64,000 bases of DNA from Andreprevotia chitinilytica DSM 18519 (GCF_000711875.1 NZ_JONM01000007.1:186001-250000); one strand, 5' to 3'. Numbered from the stretch's first letter, positions 42,190-52,070 are shown. A program made the numbers and translations. Notes: generated from the letters alone by a model not told the origin.

Positions 42190-44745
42190 TTACCACCCCT
42201 GATTGCCAGAGACGCGATTGAAGAAGGAGCCCGGCGCGCCGCCGGTATCCACCGCTGCAACACCTGGGTTCTGGATCACCACGCTCTGGAAGTTGACCGT
42301 GCCGCGGCCGCCGCCATCCAGAATCTGGATGCCATAGGTGCCGGGGTTGCTCACCGTGACGTTCTTGAGCGTGACATTGCTCAGCGTGGCGTTGTCCGCC
42401 GCCTGCAGGATCTGCGGCGAGTCCTTCTCTCCCGCTGGCACGTAGGCGCTGCCGAAGCCGCGGAACTCGATGCCGGCGTAGGTCGGGTCGATGATGTCCA
42501 CGGTATCGACCAGCACGTCGCTGATGCTCCCCTCACGCATGTAGAACTTGAGCGCGCCGTGCTTCCACGGGTTGGCGGTGTTCTCGTTGAACATCTCTCC
42601 ACCGGCACGGATGAGCGAGATATTGCGGAACGTGGTCAGGCCAGGGCCGAACGGGTAGGACGAGAACTCGTTGTCCACCAGAATGCCCGGGTAGGTCAGC
42701 ACGTCTTCGCAAACACTGTCCTGGAACGTGTTGTTGGTGCCGCCATAGGCCGCAAAGCAGTTGGCACGCCACGGCATCTGCACGGTGATGTTGCGGAAGG
42801 TGTTGTCGTGCGCAATGCCTTGATCCGGCGCATTGACCGCGGCGGGGTTGATGAAGTTGGGGCCGAGTGCGTAGGTCTTGTCCCGCACCCAGTTGGTCCA
42901 CTTGATCGACCAGATGGCGTTGGCATCGTCGCCGGTATTGCGCATATGGCAGTTCTCGACCAGCGTGTTGGACGTGCCGTTGTCGAGGTTGATGCCATCA
43001 GCGTAGGTATCGCGAATGCGGCAATTGCGGATGGTGAGGTACTGCGTGGGTTGGGTCTGGTAGGGCGGATCATTGCCGACCCAGATCGCACCGACTTCAT
43101 GCTCGATCCAGATGTTTTCGATCAGCGAGTTTGCGCCCATCGGCCCGGCGAACGCTTTTTGCACGCCTTGGGTTTCTTCGGCCCGTGCGGTGGCTTCGCC
43201 GAAGATGGAGAAGTCGCCGAACACGCACTTGGCGGTGGCGCCAGCGCAAAAGAACATCGCCTTCGGCCCGCGCAGCGTGGTGTACCACATGCCGGCACCG
43301 CGCACTTCGATACCCGGGTTATCCAGCCCGACGTTACCGCCGGTGATTTTCTGCGCCAGATATTCGCCCGGCGGGAACCACAGTTTCTGAGTGGAGTGCA
43401 GTGCTCTGAGGATGTCGTCGGCGTGGTCCTTACCGTCATTGGGCTGAATGCCGAATTGGGTGACCGAGGTGAACCCGGCCGGCATGGTCAATGGCGGTGG
43501 CACGTCTTCGAAATCGGCCAGATTGATGATGTACCACGGCGCGGTATCCTGCCCGTCCCGTTGCAGCTTCACTTCGGCACCCACCGGAATCGGCGTGTCC
43601 AGCAAGACGCGCACTTCATCAAAGAAGGTGTGCGGCTGCTCGGCCGGGGTATCCACGATCGGGTTGCCGATCAAGCCACCCTTGTACGACCACGCATAGT
43701 GCGAGGTGAGCGGCAATGACTTCACGCGCTGGCCGTTCACGTACAAGCCGAGCGTGGCGTTGATCCCGCCGCCACCTGGCGCATCGGGAATCGAGAACCG
43801 CACCACGATCGAATTGGCGGGCGCGTTGGTGTGGAACGCGACGTAATCGCCGGTGTTGTTGAGCTTGACCGCGCTACGGCCGATGGCTTCGGCCTGAATG
43901 TAATTGGCATCCCATTTGGTGCGATTCGGCGGCAGGATTTGGGCGTTGGTCTGCGCTTCCTGCGCCAGGAATTCGGTCCACGGTGCATTCATGCCCCGAC
44001 TGGCGGATGGGCTAGGCGTTGGGGTAGGAGCTGGCGTTGGGGTGGGCGTAGCCACTGGGGTTGGAACTGGCGTTGCAACCGGCGTCGGGACTGGGGTTGG
44101 AAGCGGTGTCGGAACCGGCGTTGGTGTCGGTGTCGGGGTGACCGGTTTCGGTGTCGGCGTGACCGGCACAGGTGTCGGCGTCGGCGTTGGTGTCGCGGGC
44201 ACTGGTGTGGGGGTCGGCGTGGGTGCGCCGCTGACCGGGTAAAGCTGCCACTCTGCACTGGCCCACGTGGGGTAAATCGTGCTGATCTCGGCAGACCCGT
44301 TCAGGTCCTGAATATTGATGTACTGGGTGTTGTGCCAGCGGCTGCGGATGCGCATGTAGCCATCGCCGGTTTGCTCGATGCTCCACATGGCGCTCTGCCA
44401 TACCGGATTGCGCGGCGTGGCCTGCACCAGACCGTTATTGCTTTCGATATTCAGGTAATCGCCGGTGGCAACGTTGCGGAACTCGTAATAGCCATCCGTC
44501 GTGGCCTCTACCACCCATTGACCGGCACGGCTGCTTGCGTCCGTGCCATATCCGGCATTGGTGCCATTGTCGGTCAGGCCCGTGCCTTGCCAGCGATTGA
44601 CGATGCGATAGGTTGCACCCACGGTGGGGACCGTGACCGGACTGGCTGTCGCGGCATTGGCGGTTGGGGGGCTGCCCAGCAGCGAGCTCAACATTGCGAG
44701 ACTCACCACCGACAGATTGAATCCATGTGCTGCAAATGTCTTCAT
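42190..44745 (-). CDS. Secreted GH87-like alpha-1,3-glucanase (mycodextranase type)
   Basis: The ATG at 44745 (GGAG upstream) gives 851 residues. A signal peptide ends at 'TANA' (about residue 31). A ricin/CBM13-like domain spans about 44-169 ('[17 protein letters not shown]', '[12 protein letters not shown]'), and a Pro-Thr linker spans 172-248. The catalytic part begins '[20 protein letters not shown]' and runs through '[20 protein letters not shown]', '[19 protein letters not shown]' and a right-handed beta-helix rich in Asn turns ('[18 protein letters not shown]'). That order matches GH87 enzymes, which cut alpha-1,3-glucan (and nigeran), a fungal-wall and dental-plaque polymer. It is the last gene of a three-gene leftward CAZyme cluster. 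Confidence 0.82.
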   Translation of the reverse strand: MKTFAAHGFNLSVVSLAMLSSLLGSPPTANAATASPVTVPTVGATYRIVNRWQGTGLTDNGTNAGYGTDASSRAGQWVVEATTDGYYEFRNVATGDYLNIESNNGLVQATPRNPVWQSAMWSIEQTGDGYMRIRSRWHNTQYINIQDLNGSAEISTIYPTWASAEWQLYPVSGAPTPTPTPVPATPTPTPTPVPVTPTPKPVTPTPTPTPVPTPLPTPVPTPVATPVPTPVATPTPTPAPTPTPSPSASRGMNAPWTEFLAQEAQTNAQILPPNRTKWDANYIQAEAIGRSAVKLNNTGDYVAFHTNAPANSIVVRFSIPDAPGGGGINATLGLYVNGQRVKSLPLTSHYAWSYKGGLIGNPIVDTPAEQPHTFFDEVRVLLDTPIPVGAEVKLQRDGQDTAPWYIINLADFEDVPPPLTMPAGFTSVTQFGIQPNDGKDHADDILRALHSTQKLWFPPGEYLAQKITGGNVGLDNPGIEVRGAGMWYTTLRGPKAMFFCAGATAKCVFGDFSIFGEATARAEETQGVQKAFAGPMGANSLIENIWIEHEVGAIWVGNDPPYQTQPTQYLTIRNCRIRDTYADGINLDNGTSNTLVENCHMRNTGDDANAIWSIKWTNWVRDKTYALGPNFINPAAVNAPDQGIAHDNTFRNITVQMPWRANCFAAYGGTNNTFQDSVCEDVLTYPGILVDNEFSSYPFGPGLTTFRNISLIRAGGEMFNENTANPWKHGALKFYMREGSISDVLVDTVDIIDPTYAGIEFRGFGSAYVPAGEKDSPQILQAADNATLSNVTLKNVTVSNPGTYGIQILDGGGRGTVNFQSVVIQNPGVAAVDTGGAPGSFFNRVSGNQGW

Positions 44746-44805
44746 GGTTTCTCCATCCTTTGATCGAACTACGTTAGGACTGGGGGTAATTCCACTCACT
44801 TAAGG

Positions 44806-44934
44806 ACTCCCCCCGCCCATTCATGGGAGAGGGGCTGGGGGTGACGGCTCTGCAATCTCGCATTGCGCCCTCTCCCCAACCCTCTCCCGCTGTCCCGGAA
44901 CAAGGCCAGAGCCTTGCACGGGAGGGAGGGGACA
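44806..44934. repeat. Inverted-repeat element, family 3, copy in the CAZyme cluster
   Basis: CGCCCATTCATGGGAGAGGG with GCTGGGGGTGA on the left; CCCTCTCCCCAACCCTCTCC and a GGGAGGGAGGGGAC on the right. The right arm is interrupted by a CCGGAACAAGGCCAGAGCC insertion. It lies between the GH71/99-like and GH87-like genes. Confidence 0.7.
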
Positions 44935-44973
44935 AATTCCTTAAGCGAGTGGCATCGGGGTTAGGTGCAGGTG

Positions 44974-47142
44974 CTACGGATAAAACGACGTGGGGTGCTG
45001 TTCAGTGACCGGAATCTGCCCCTGGAACATGCGGTTGATGTCGCCAGTCAGCCGCAGGTAGAAGTCCGACGACACGGCAACGCCATCCGCATCCAGCGTC
45101 AGGAAGTACTGGTCGGTGGGCACCATGCTGCTGTTCTCGGCGATCTTGGCAATCGCCGTGCCCTCGTCATATTCGTCGAACATGGCGATGTAGCCGGTAT
45201 TGACGCCAATACGCTTCATGTCCCACGCCTGCCGCCACATGAAGTCGCCATGCAGCCGCGGATTCTGGTTGCGCGGTGCACCGGCCTTCATGTTCGACCA
45301 CGCCGAGCCCGGCCAGATGACCGGCTGGTAGACGATGTGGTTCTGGCTGGTGTAGGTCACATCCGGCTGCCACAGGTTGGTGGTCCAGCTATCCGCATCG
45401 GCTGGCGAGCCAAAGCGGCCGACAAACCACGGCGAGAGCATGTCCAGCGATTTGTAGACGTCGGCAAAGTCGGGCTTGGAGTCATTGATGCCGGTGCGCC
45501 AGTAAGCGGGTACGCCGCCAATCACATAAACGCCTTGGTCCTTGAACCACTTGATCAGGCTGGCGTGCTCGGCGGCGGTGCCGGGCCGATCGGTAAAGCC
45601 GATCCCCCAGATGCACACCACGATCTTGCCATCCTGCCGCGCATAGGCGCTGGAGTCGGTCAGATGCATCGCACCCACCACATTGGTCGTCCAGTCATGC
45701 TCCACTGCGGCCAGCCAGGTGCTCGCATTCATCCCGGTGACGTCATACATCACGTAGAACTTGCGGTTGTGGGCTTCGGCGGCGGCCTTGACCTTGACTG
45801 CCACGTTATCGCGATTGGATTTCCAGTTATTGGGGGTGTCGCTGAGATCGGCACCGAAGCGCTGCAGCGCAGCGCCATCGATGTTGTAGCTCTGCATCCA
45901 CTCAAAGTGCTTGTCGACCGTGGACGGGTCATACGAAGAAAACAGCTTTGCCGGCGAACCGTTACCCAGCGCGGCGAGGCCGGACTGGTAAAGATGCGTG
46001 TACTCGCGGATATCCGGGTAAAGCTCGAATTTCACGTTGCCGCTGCTGGCCGACGGCGTGTTGCTGTTGGTGGACCAATGCACCCAGCGGTTATTGGGCG
46101 AGCCATCGCCAAGGGCGTTGAACCAGCCCTGATAGCCGGCAAACACGTGGCCGACCACGTCGCTGACGACCACCGGGGTGGTGCTAAACCGGAACCACAG
46201 CAGGTTGAACAAATTGCCGGTGCCACCGGTGAATTTGAGGTAGGCGGTGTGCACACCGCTGACGCCGCTGACCGGGCACGAAACGGTGGTCCAGTTCTGC
46301 CAGCCGCCAGTACCCTGCACTTTGCAGGTGGCTAAAATCGGGCCACCGATGCTGTCGGCGTGGACTTCGATATTGCCGCCTGCAGCGTTGCTGGCAACTC
46401 GCGCGGTCAATGAGGCCGCGCCGCCGCCAAAATCCAGATTGGTATAAAAGGTGTAATCACCGTTGTCGATGAATGCGACGTCCTGCCCGCCCTCGCTCGC
46501 GTTTTCGAGCTGGATGCCACTTTGGCCGGCAAAGCTGGCTGCCGCGATCTGATTGAAGGCAGAGACCGTGCTGGGCGCTGGCGTCGGCGCTGGCGTGGGT
46601 GCCGGCGTGGGCGCTGGCGTAGGAGTAGCAACGGTACTCACGGCCTGCAGCTGCCATTGCGCGCTGGCCCAGGTTGAGTAGATCTGGCCGCTTTCCGCCC
46701 AGCCGTTCAAATCCTGGATATGAATGTACTCGCTGGGCTGCCAAACGTTGCGCAGTCGAACGTAGCCGTCGCCGGTATCTTCCAGCACCCATTTCGCGCT
46801 GTTCCAGGCGGATTGCACCGAGGTCGCTTGCACCCGTCCGTTATCGCTCTCGATATTCAGGTAGTCGCCGGTGGCCTGATTGCGGATGCGGTAAACCCCG
46901 GCGGAGACCATTTCCATCGTCCAGCCGTATTGTGTTCCGCTGCTGCGGCCATAGGTCGCGTCGGTGCCCGTATCGGTGAGCGACGTGCCCTGCCAGCGAT
47001 TGACGATGTGGTACACCGTATTCGCCACCGGCGTCATCGCTTGCGCCTGGGCTGCTGCCAGCAGCGTCAGACCCCAGAGCGCGAGCGTAGATACCGATGC
47101 GCGCGCTGCGTTTCCATTCGTTGATTTCACGGTTGATTTCAC
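44974..47142 (-). CDS. Secreted GH71/GH99-like glycoside hydrolase with carbohydrate-binding modules
   Basis: The GTG at 47142 has GGAG six bases upstream and gives 722 residues; the longer frame adds an Arg-rich stretch with no signal features. A signal peptide ends at 'AAAQAQA'. A ricin-like module follows ('[19 protein letters not shown]'), clearly related to that of the GH87-like protein. A Pro-Ala-Thr linker and a CBM6/35-like module with 'GGWQNWTTVSCPVSGVSG' come next. The catalytic domain starts 'VFAGYQGWFNALGDGS' and has 'NNRWVHWS', 'YNIDGAALQRFGAD', 'KFYVMYDVTGM' and 'YIAMFDEYDEGTAI', as in the GH71/99-like group. Family GH71 members are alpha-1,3-glucanases; activity here is inferred. 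Confidence 0.78.
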   Translation of the reverse strand: MKSTVKSTNGNAARASVSTLALWGLTLLAAAQAQAMTPVANTVYHIVNRWQGTSLTDTGTDATYGRSSGTQYGWTMEMVSAGVYRIRNQATGDYLNIESDNGRVQATSVQSAWNSAKWVLEDTGDGYVRLRNVWQPSEYIHIQDLNGWAESGQIYSTWASAQWQLQAVSTVATPTPAPTPAPTPAPTPAPSTVSAFNQIAAASFAGQSGIQLENASEGGQDVAFIDNGDYTFYTNLDFGGGAASLTARVASNAAGGNIEVHADSIGGPILATCKVQGTGGWQNWTTVSCPVSGVSGVHTAYLKFTGGTGNLFNLLWFRFSTTPVVVSDVVGHVFAGYQGWFNALGDGSPNNRWVHWSTNSNTPSASSGNVKFELYPDIREYTHLYQSGLAALGNGSPAKLFSSYDPSTVDKHFEWMQSYNIDGAALQRFGADLSDTPNNWKSNRDNVAVKVKAAAEAHNRKFYVMYDVTGMNASTWLAAVEHDWTTNVVGAMHLTDSSAYARQDGKIVVCIWGIGFTDRPGTAAEHASLIKWFKDQGVYVIGGVPAYWRTGINDSKPDFADVYKSLDMLSPWFVGRFGSPADADSWTTNLWQPDVTYTSQNHIVYQPVIWPGSAWSNMKAGAPRNQNPRLHGDFMWRQAWDMKRIGVNTGYIAMFDEYDEGTAIAKIAENSSMVPTDQYFLTLDADGVAVSSDFYLRLTGDINRMFQGQIPVTEQHPTSFYP

Positions 47143-47239
47143 GCTGTTCTCCGACCGGCGCAGCGTTGTAGGCATGCGCCGGCTTGAAGGTTGAGACCTG
47201 GCCCACCTTGTAGCGCGGGCCAGGACGATCCGTTGTGGC

Positions 47240-49759
47240 TTACTGCGCCAAACGCACGACCTGATTGGCCGAATTCGCCGTACCACCCCAGCCATCGATG
47301 ACATGGGTGATCTCGCCCACGCCACCGAGCGAGACGGTGGTCATGTTGTGCATCATTGCGCCGTTCAGGCCGACGCCCGAGTTCGGCACTTCGATGGCGT
47401 TGGCGGACTTCACGCTGGAATTGCTGCTGAAGTAGCAGTAGACGCCCAGCCCCCATGCCTGATGGCTGGTCACGTTGTCCGCCACCTTGTACGAGGCGAA
47501 GCCGTTCACACCGTTGTTCATCCAGCTGCCTTGGTCCGGCACGTCGTACGGCATTTCGCTCTGATAGAAGAACACCTTGCCGTTGTTGCCGTTCCACAGC
47601 GTCTGGTACTGGTGGAAGTGCTCGACGAACAGGCCGTAGAAGGTCACGTTCGCGCCGTTCACGATCAGGCCGTTGGTGGTGGTGTTGGTATTCCAGCCCA
47701 CACCGCTGCCGTGGTCGGCACGCCAGATCCATGAGTGATCGCCGATCACGTCGTTGCTGTTGATCTTCAGGCTCACCCACGCCTTGCCGACGCCTGCACC
47801 GCCCACGCGGAAGAACAGGTCATGCAGCGAGGTCGGGTTGGCGGCATGGCTGGCCGTGCTGCCAACCGGGCCGACTTCCAGCAACACCGGCGAGCTGGTC
47901 GTACCGGCGTCGAACAGCAGGCCGGCGATCTTCACGCCATCCACATCGGCGGTGGACATCGCGATCACGCCGTTGTCCGGCACGATGGTCGCCATGCCCA
48001 GGCCAAGCACCACGGTGTTGGGCTGGGTGACGCGCAGCGTGTCGTTGACGTGGTAGATGCCCGGCGTGAACAGCAGGTTCTTGCCCTGCGACAGCGCAGC
48101 GTTGATGCTGGCTGCGGTATCGCCCGCCTTGACGATGTAGAACTGGCTGATCGGAATCGACTGGCCCGGTGTCGAGCCGGTGCCCCAGCTGATGCCCTGA
48201 CCATTGGTGCTGACCGACGGCACGAGCACGCTGTAGTTGCCGGCGCTATCGACCATCAGGAACGGTTTCTCGCGCACGACCGGGGTCTGCGTGATCACCG
48301 TGTACGGCGGGTTCGGCCAGCTTGCGCCGGATGGTGCGCCATAGACGCCGGCGAAGACCATGTTCCAGTTCGAGCTGCTCCAGCTGCCCAACTGCGAGCT
48401 GCGGGTGAACCATTGCTGCTGACCACCGGAATTGACGTTGCCATCGACCTTGGTATCGGCCATGAAGCCGCCGCTCGACCAGCCGCCGTCATCCAGCACC
48501 ATGTCGCCACGCACGTGCATGTGGCGGAACGGCGCAGCTTGCGACACTGCCCAGCGGTTCATGCCCCCGGTCGGGTTGATCGACAGGTTCTCGGCCGAGC
48601 GCCAGAAGTTCTGCGTGGCGTTGCCCTGGAACCACTGCGCATTGGCCTGCACACCACCGTTGATGGTGACGCTATCCGGCGACTGACCCAGACCGGACAC
48701 CTGGGTATAGAAGCCGACGTTCACGTTGACGTTATAGGTGCCGGGCTTGAACAGGATCGCATAGCGGTTGGTGCCGAACTGGTTGCTTTCCTGCTGGCTG
48801 AAGATGTTGTTGACCTGGCTCTGTATCGTCGCGGTCGGCGTGGACGGATCAAAGATCAGCACATTCGAGCCGAAGTCCGGCGCGCTGCTGCCGGCGCCGA
48901 TGGAGAACCAGTTGAAGTTGCCGACGCCACCGGATGCGCCTGCGGTATCCAGTTGCAGTTGAATCACGTGGCGGCCCGCGCTGAGCGTGATCGGCGCGGA
49001 AACGGTCTGCCAATTCTGCCAGCCGCCGGTATCCGGCACGGTCAGCTCGCCAGTGGCTTGTGCGCCATCGACCATGAAGTGGAAAGTGCCGCCCTGGCCG
49101 CTGCTGGCCACGCGCACTTGCACCGTGTAGTTGCCAGCGGTGGTGACGTTGGTGGTGTAGCGCAGCCAGTCGCCGGCCGTGGTCCAGCCCACGTCGTAGC
49201 CGCCGCCGGTGTCGGACGTGGCCTCGATGCTGACGCCTTCGCTGGTGCGGTACTGCCCGCCCTGATTGCTATTGGCCTGGGTGTGATAGCCGACGTTCAG
49301 GCCGCCCGTATCGAAGTTCTCGACCTGCACCGTGCCGGGTAACGACCATGCTGTGCCGCCATACGGTTGCTCGCCGGGGACGGGGGTCGGGGCCGGGGTT
49401 GGTACCGGCGTGGGTACTGGCGTTGCCACTGGGGTTGGCGTAGCAGTCGGTTGGGGGGTCGGGGCCGGCGTGGGCGTTGCTGCAACGCTGCCACAAGTGC
49501 CGACGACGCTCCACGGCTGGCCGCTACCGGTGGGGCCACTGCTGGTGGCAGGGTTGTTGCCCTGCGTCCACCAGTTGGCGGTGTAATTGACGCCGTTGTA
49601 GCTGACCTGATTGCCGGCCACGTAGGCGGTACTGCTGCTCCAGACTGCATAACAGCTGCTGGTGGACGACGTGGCCGCCTGAGCGGCTACAACATGGCCG
49701 CCGGCCACCAGCAGCGAAAATGCAAGCGCTTTCAATCTTTGTTTTATTGGATGCTGCAC
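47240..49759 (-). CDS. Secreted beta-helix carbohydrate-active protein with CBM5/12- and CBM6-like modules
   Basis: The GTG at 49759 (GGAGAGAG upstream) gives 839 residues. The signal peptide ends at 'VVAAQA'. A CBM5/12 chitin-binding-type module lies at about 36-90 ('AVWSSSTAYVAGNQVSYNG'), then a Pro-Thr linker, then a CBM6-like module ('QVENFDTGGLNVGYH', 'WLRYTTNVTTAGNYTVQVRV', 'GGWQNWQTVSAPITLSAG'). The large C-terminal domain has 'NVLIFDPSTPTATIQSQVNN', 'RYAILFKPGTYNVNV' and 'LLFTPGIYHVNDTLRVTQPN', the form of a twin-lobed beta-helix as in GH55-like proteins. I recall very similar actinobacterial proteins mislabelled as adenylyl cyclase or coagulation factor 5/8 type. Catalytic specificity is unknown. 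The 269-base gap to the next gene (49760-50028) shows nothing definite. Confidence 0.75.
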   Translation of the reverse strand: MQHPIKQRLKALAFSLLVAGGHVVAAQAATSSTSSCYAVWSSSTAYVAGNQVSYNGVNYTANWWTQGNNPATSSGPTGSGQPWSVVGTCGSVAATPTPAPTPQPTATPTPVATPVPTPVPTPAPTPVPGEQPYGGTAWSLPGTVQVENFDTGGLNVGYHTQANSNQGGQYRTSEGVSIEATSDTGGGYDVGWTTAGDWLRYTTNVTTAGNYTVQVRVASSGQGGTFHFMVDGAQATGELTVPDTGGWQNWQTVSAPITLSAGRHVIQLQLDTAGASGGVGNFNWFSIGAGSSAPDFGSNVLIFDPSTPTATIQSQVNNIFSQQESNQFGTNRYAILFKPGTYNVNVNVGFYTQVSGLGQSPDSVTINGGVQANAQWFQGNATQNFWRSAENLSINPTGGMNRWAVSQAAPFRHMHVRGDMVLDDGGWSSGGFMADTKVDGNVNSGGQQQWFTRSSQLGSWSSSNWNMVFAGVYGAPSGASWPNPPYTVITQTPVVREKPFLMVDSAGNYSVLVPSVSTNGQGISWGTGSTPGQSIPISQFYIVKAGDTAASINAALSQGKNLLFTPGIYHVNDTLRVTQPNTVVLGLGMATIVPDNGVIAMSTADVDGVKIAGLLFDAGTTSSPVLLEVGPVGSTASHAANPTSLHDLFFRVGGAGVGKAWVSLKINSNDVIGDHSWIWRADHGSGVGWNTNTTTNGLIVNGANVTFYGLFVEHFHQYQTLWNGNNGKVFFYQSEMPYDVPDQGSWMNNGVNGFASYKVADNVTSHQAWGLGVYCYFSSNSSVKSANAIEVPNSGVGLNGAMMHNMTTVSLGGVGEITHVIDGWGGTANSANQVVRLAQ

Positions 49760-50028
49760 GATTCTCTCTCCATCCGTGAAATTTAAGTCTTGTGGTAAAC
49801 CGATGTGATACGGAGGCGGCTTCCCGGCGCGGGCCGTGGATCACGCACGCGTGATAAGGGCACCGGAGCCAGCATGGATTTAATCGCAGCAGACCTTGTC
49901 GGTATGTATCCGCGATTCAGATCTTTGTTGGCGCCAGGGAACTAGCGGGCTGAACGGGTGATGTGGGAGGCGATTCACGGCGGCAATTGCAAAGTCAACC
50001 GGATTGAATAGCGGTCCCGCGTACCGCC

Positions 50029-51120
50029 TCAATCAAGTTTCTTTGCCGCAAGAAAGCGCGATAGCAGATCGGCGATCTGCTCGTTGTTCAGGTCAGAGAA
50101 CGGGAAATGCGTGTTCCCGCGAATGCCGATGCTCGGCAAGTGCACCAGTGTTGCGTCGCCACCGTGGCGATTGATGGCACCCACCCAAAGCTTCGCCATC
50201 GCCAGGCGGACGCGCCAGTTGTCCAGCCCGGGGCTCGCGACAGGTTCTGTCGGGATGTTGTCCCCGTAGTAAATGATGATTGGAATTCTGGTGAGCTTCA
50301 GGAACTCGGCTTGCGGCACCGGCACCCCTTCAAGCGGCCCGGCCGAGCTGGGCATGGCGGTCGGGACCTCACCCTCGGGAAAGACGAAACCGCTGCCCGG
50401 CTCATAGGAGACCACCGCCTTGATGTTCGGGTTTTTCATGGCGGCAAGCCATCCGAAGCCGCCGGCATGGGAATGGGTAATCAGGACACCGCTGCCGATC
50501 TTGTCGAATAGCGCCGAGACGGCGTTGACGGCCACCGTCGCATCGAGCGGCCCGCTGTCCGGGACCATCTGCCGAAAATACTGCTCCAGTGCCGCCGGAT
50601 CGGATGAGAACTGCACACCGGGGAACAGCTTGGGCCAGTTGCCTAGCCGGAACTGGTTGAACCACCGCTGCTCGTCAGGCACTGCGTTGATGGTCGTCCC
50701 CACCGTGCCCCGCGCGGCCCCGCCTCGTCGAGGCTGGTCAAGCAAATAGACCTGGAAATGGCGTCGGAGGAAAATCGTCTGGAACCCCTCGCGCCCATCA
50801 GGCGTCGTTTCCCAAGTCTTGGAGAACTCACCGAAGCCGTGCCACATAACCAGGGGCAACTTTCGTGGGTTCACTGGTACTTGGTAGAACACCCTGGCGT
50901 GATCGCCATGCAGGGTCTGACCATCAGGAAGGGCCGGCTGCAACGGATCGAAAGTGCCAGCTTGTTTAAGGACGATGCCGCCCACGGCAAAGCTCCCTTG
51001 CTCCTTGATTTGAAGCGGCGCGCCAAAGCTGCTGGAGGTGTTCTGGGCCGTCGCCGCGCCTACGCCTGCAACCAGCAGTACAAGTGCCGCGACAGCTTGC
51101 TTCTTGAGATTCATCGTCAT
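50029..51120 (-). CDS. Exported alpha/beta hydrolase
   Basis: The 363-residue protein has a signal peptide ('AVAALVLLVAGVGAATAQ', cut near residue 26). The alpha/beta hydrolase core follows with oxyanion segment 'LPLVMWHGFGEFSKTWE' (His-Gly at 94-95), a nucleophile elbow 'ITHSHAGGF' (Ser217; a G-to-T change from GxSxG at the first position) and a late 'IGIRGNTHFPFSDLNN' containing the likely catalytic His. AAGGAAAAACG precedes the ATG. It overlaps the small twin-arginine leader frame by four bases and is the last gene of the aldo/keto reductase-cupin unit. Substrate unknown. Confidence 0.85.
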   Translation of the reverse strand: MTMNLKKQAVAALVLLVAGVGAATAQNTSSSFGAPLQIKEQGSFAVGGIVLKQAGTFDPLQPALPDGQTLHGDHARVFYQVPVNPRKLPLVMWHGFGEFSKTWETTPDGREGFQTIFLRRHFQVYLLDQPRRGGAARGTVGTTINAVPDEQRWFNQFRLGNWPKLFPGVQFSSDPAALEQYFRQMVPDSGPLDATVAVNAVSALFDKIGSGVLITHSHAGGFGWLAAMKNPNIKAVVSYEPGSGFVFPEGEVPTAMPSSAGPLEGVPVPQAEFLKLTRIPIIIYYGDNIPTEPVASPGLDNWRVRLAMAKLWVGAINRHGGDATLVHLPSIGIRGNTHFPFSDLNNEQIADLLSRFLAAKKLD

Positions 51121-51215
51121 CGTTTTTCCTTGTGATGCGATGCCCCGACCGCCATGCCCAGCTCCACCGTGCCGACGAACTGGCGTCGCGCCTTGTTGGG
51201 AACCTCATTGCTCAT
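51117..51215 (-). pseudogene. Short twin-arginine signal-like frame, remnant or leader
   Basis: An ATG at 51215 with AAAGGA upstream opens a 32-codon frame reading 'MSNEVPNKARRQFVGTVELG', then 'MAVGASHHKEKR', and stops inside the start codon of the hydrolase gene (ATGA overlap). 'ARRQFVGT' is the N-region of a Tat signal peptide, but the hydrophobic core and the mature protein are missing. It looks like the beginning of a Tat-exported enzyme removed by deletion, now coupling translation into the hydrolase gene. A functional leader peptide cannot be excluded. Confidence 0.5.
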
Positions 51216-51236
51216 GTCATTCCTTTGATGCTGGCG

Positions 51237-52070
51237 TTATTTCGTCGAGAACACTTCTTTGGCCGCAGTGGCACCCGTTGCGGCACTGGGCCAACCTGCA
51301 TAGAAGGCCAGGTGCGTGATGAGCTCGGACAGCTCCTGCCGGGTCAGTCCGTTCTGCAGAGCCAGGGCGATATGTGAGCGCAGCTGGTCCGGCCGGTTCA
51401 TTGCGATCAGCGCACTGACTGTCGCCAGGCTGCGGTCGCGCTTGGACAGGCCGGGCCGCTCCCAGACATCACCAAAAAGAACCTGATCGGTCAGCTCGGC
51501 CAGTTTCGGGGCCACATCGCCCATGAGCTGCTGCGCACGGCTCGGCGTCACGTCGGCGCTGGCCGGGGTAACGCCGGCGCTTGCGAGGGCGGCTTGGTAG
51601 TCCTTGTCACTGACCTTGTCCTGCCAGGTGACCGCGCTACCGTCTTCCTTCTCGGCAATGGCGATATGCGTCATCGAGCCGCCGGGGCCTGCGCCATGCC
51701 AGTGGCGGATATGGGCGGGAATAGTGACGACGTCGCCGGGGCGGATTACACGAGCCGGCTGACCTTCTTGCTGAACCAAGCCAAGCCCGCTGGTGACGAT
51801 CAGGATTTGCCCAAGAGGATGGGTGTGCCAGGCGGTCCGGGCGCCTGCCTCGAAACTCACGGTGGCACCGCCGGCTCTTCCGGGAGCGAGCGCCTGAAAT
51901 GGTGAGGAGATGCGGACGGACCCGGTAAAGGTCTCTGCCGGACCCGAAGTCGCTGGCAATTCGGCGACAGAATGCACCGCCACGACCGGCACGGTTGCAG
52001 CCGCGCCGGGGGCCTGCGCGCTGGCTGCGATGGCCGCGCCGCTCAGGGCGAGACAAAGCAGTGCCTTCAT
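51237..52070 (-). CDS. Exported cupin-carboxymuconolactone decarboxylase fusion
   Basis: The 277-residue protein has a signal peptide ('LALSGAAIAASAQA'). A cupin domain at about 50-140 has the metal ligands in 'WHTHPLGQ' (His82, His84, Gln88) and 'PAHIRHWHG' (His123/His125). A carboxymuconolactone decarboxylase-like domain occupies about 175-270 ('LFGDVWERPGLSKRDRSLAT', 'LITHLAFYAGWPSA'). The two domains are often fused or neighbours in secondary-metabolism or stress operons. The strong metal site suggests enzyme or sensor activity. It sits between the aldo/keto reductase and the small Tat-like frame. Confidence 0.9.
   Translation of the reverse strand: MKALLCLALSGAAIAASAQAPGAAATVPVVAVHSVAELPATSGPAETFTGSVRISSPFQALAPGRAGGATVSFEAGARTAWHTHPLGQILIVTSGLGLVQQEGQPARVIRPGDVVTIPAHIRHWHGAGPGGSMTHIAIAEKEDGSAVTWQDKVSDKDYQAALASAGVTPASADVTPSRAQQLMGDVAPKLAELTDQVLFGDVWERPGLSKRDRSLATVSALIAMNRPDQLRSHIALALQNGLTRQELSELITHLAFYAGWPSAATGATAAKEVFSTK

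Noticed and set aside
42070-43719. 549-codon plus-strand frame opposite the GH87-like gene
   Set aside because: Composition is typical of an antisense shadow of a GC-rich gene, with no recognisable motif or ribosome-binding site; the minus-strand gene explains the region.
44010-44230. Tandem short-period DNA repeat that could be mistaken for a CRISPR or minisatellite
   Set aside because: The period is that of Pro-Thr codons in an inter-domain linker; there are no conserved 25-40-base repeats with unique spacers.
43904-44242. Plus-strand Gly-Val-Thr repeat frame that looks like an elastin-type repeat protein
   Set aside because: It is the reverse complement of the Pro-Thr linker of the GH87-like gene, read in another frame.
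47735-49342. 535-codon plus-strand frame opposite the beta-helix protein
   Set aside because: The same kind of antisense shadow; His/Arg/Ala-rich with no domain, while the minus frame has a complete modular enzyme layout.
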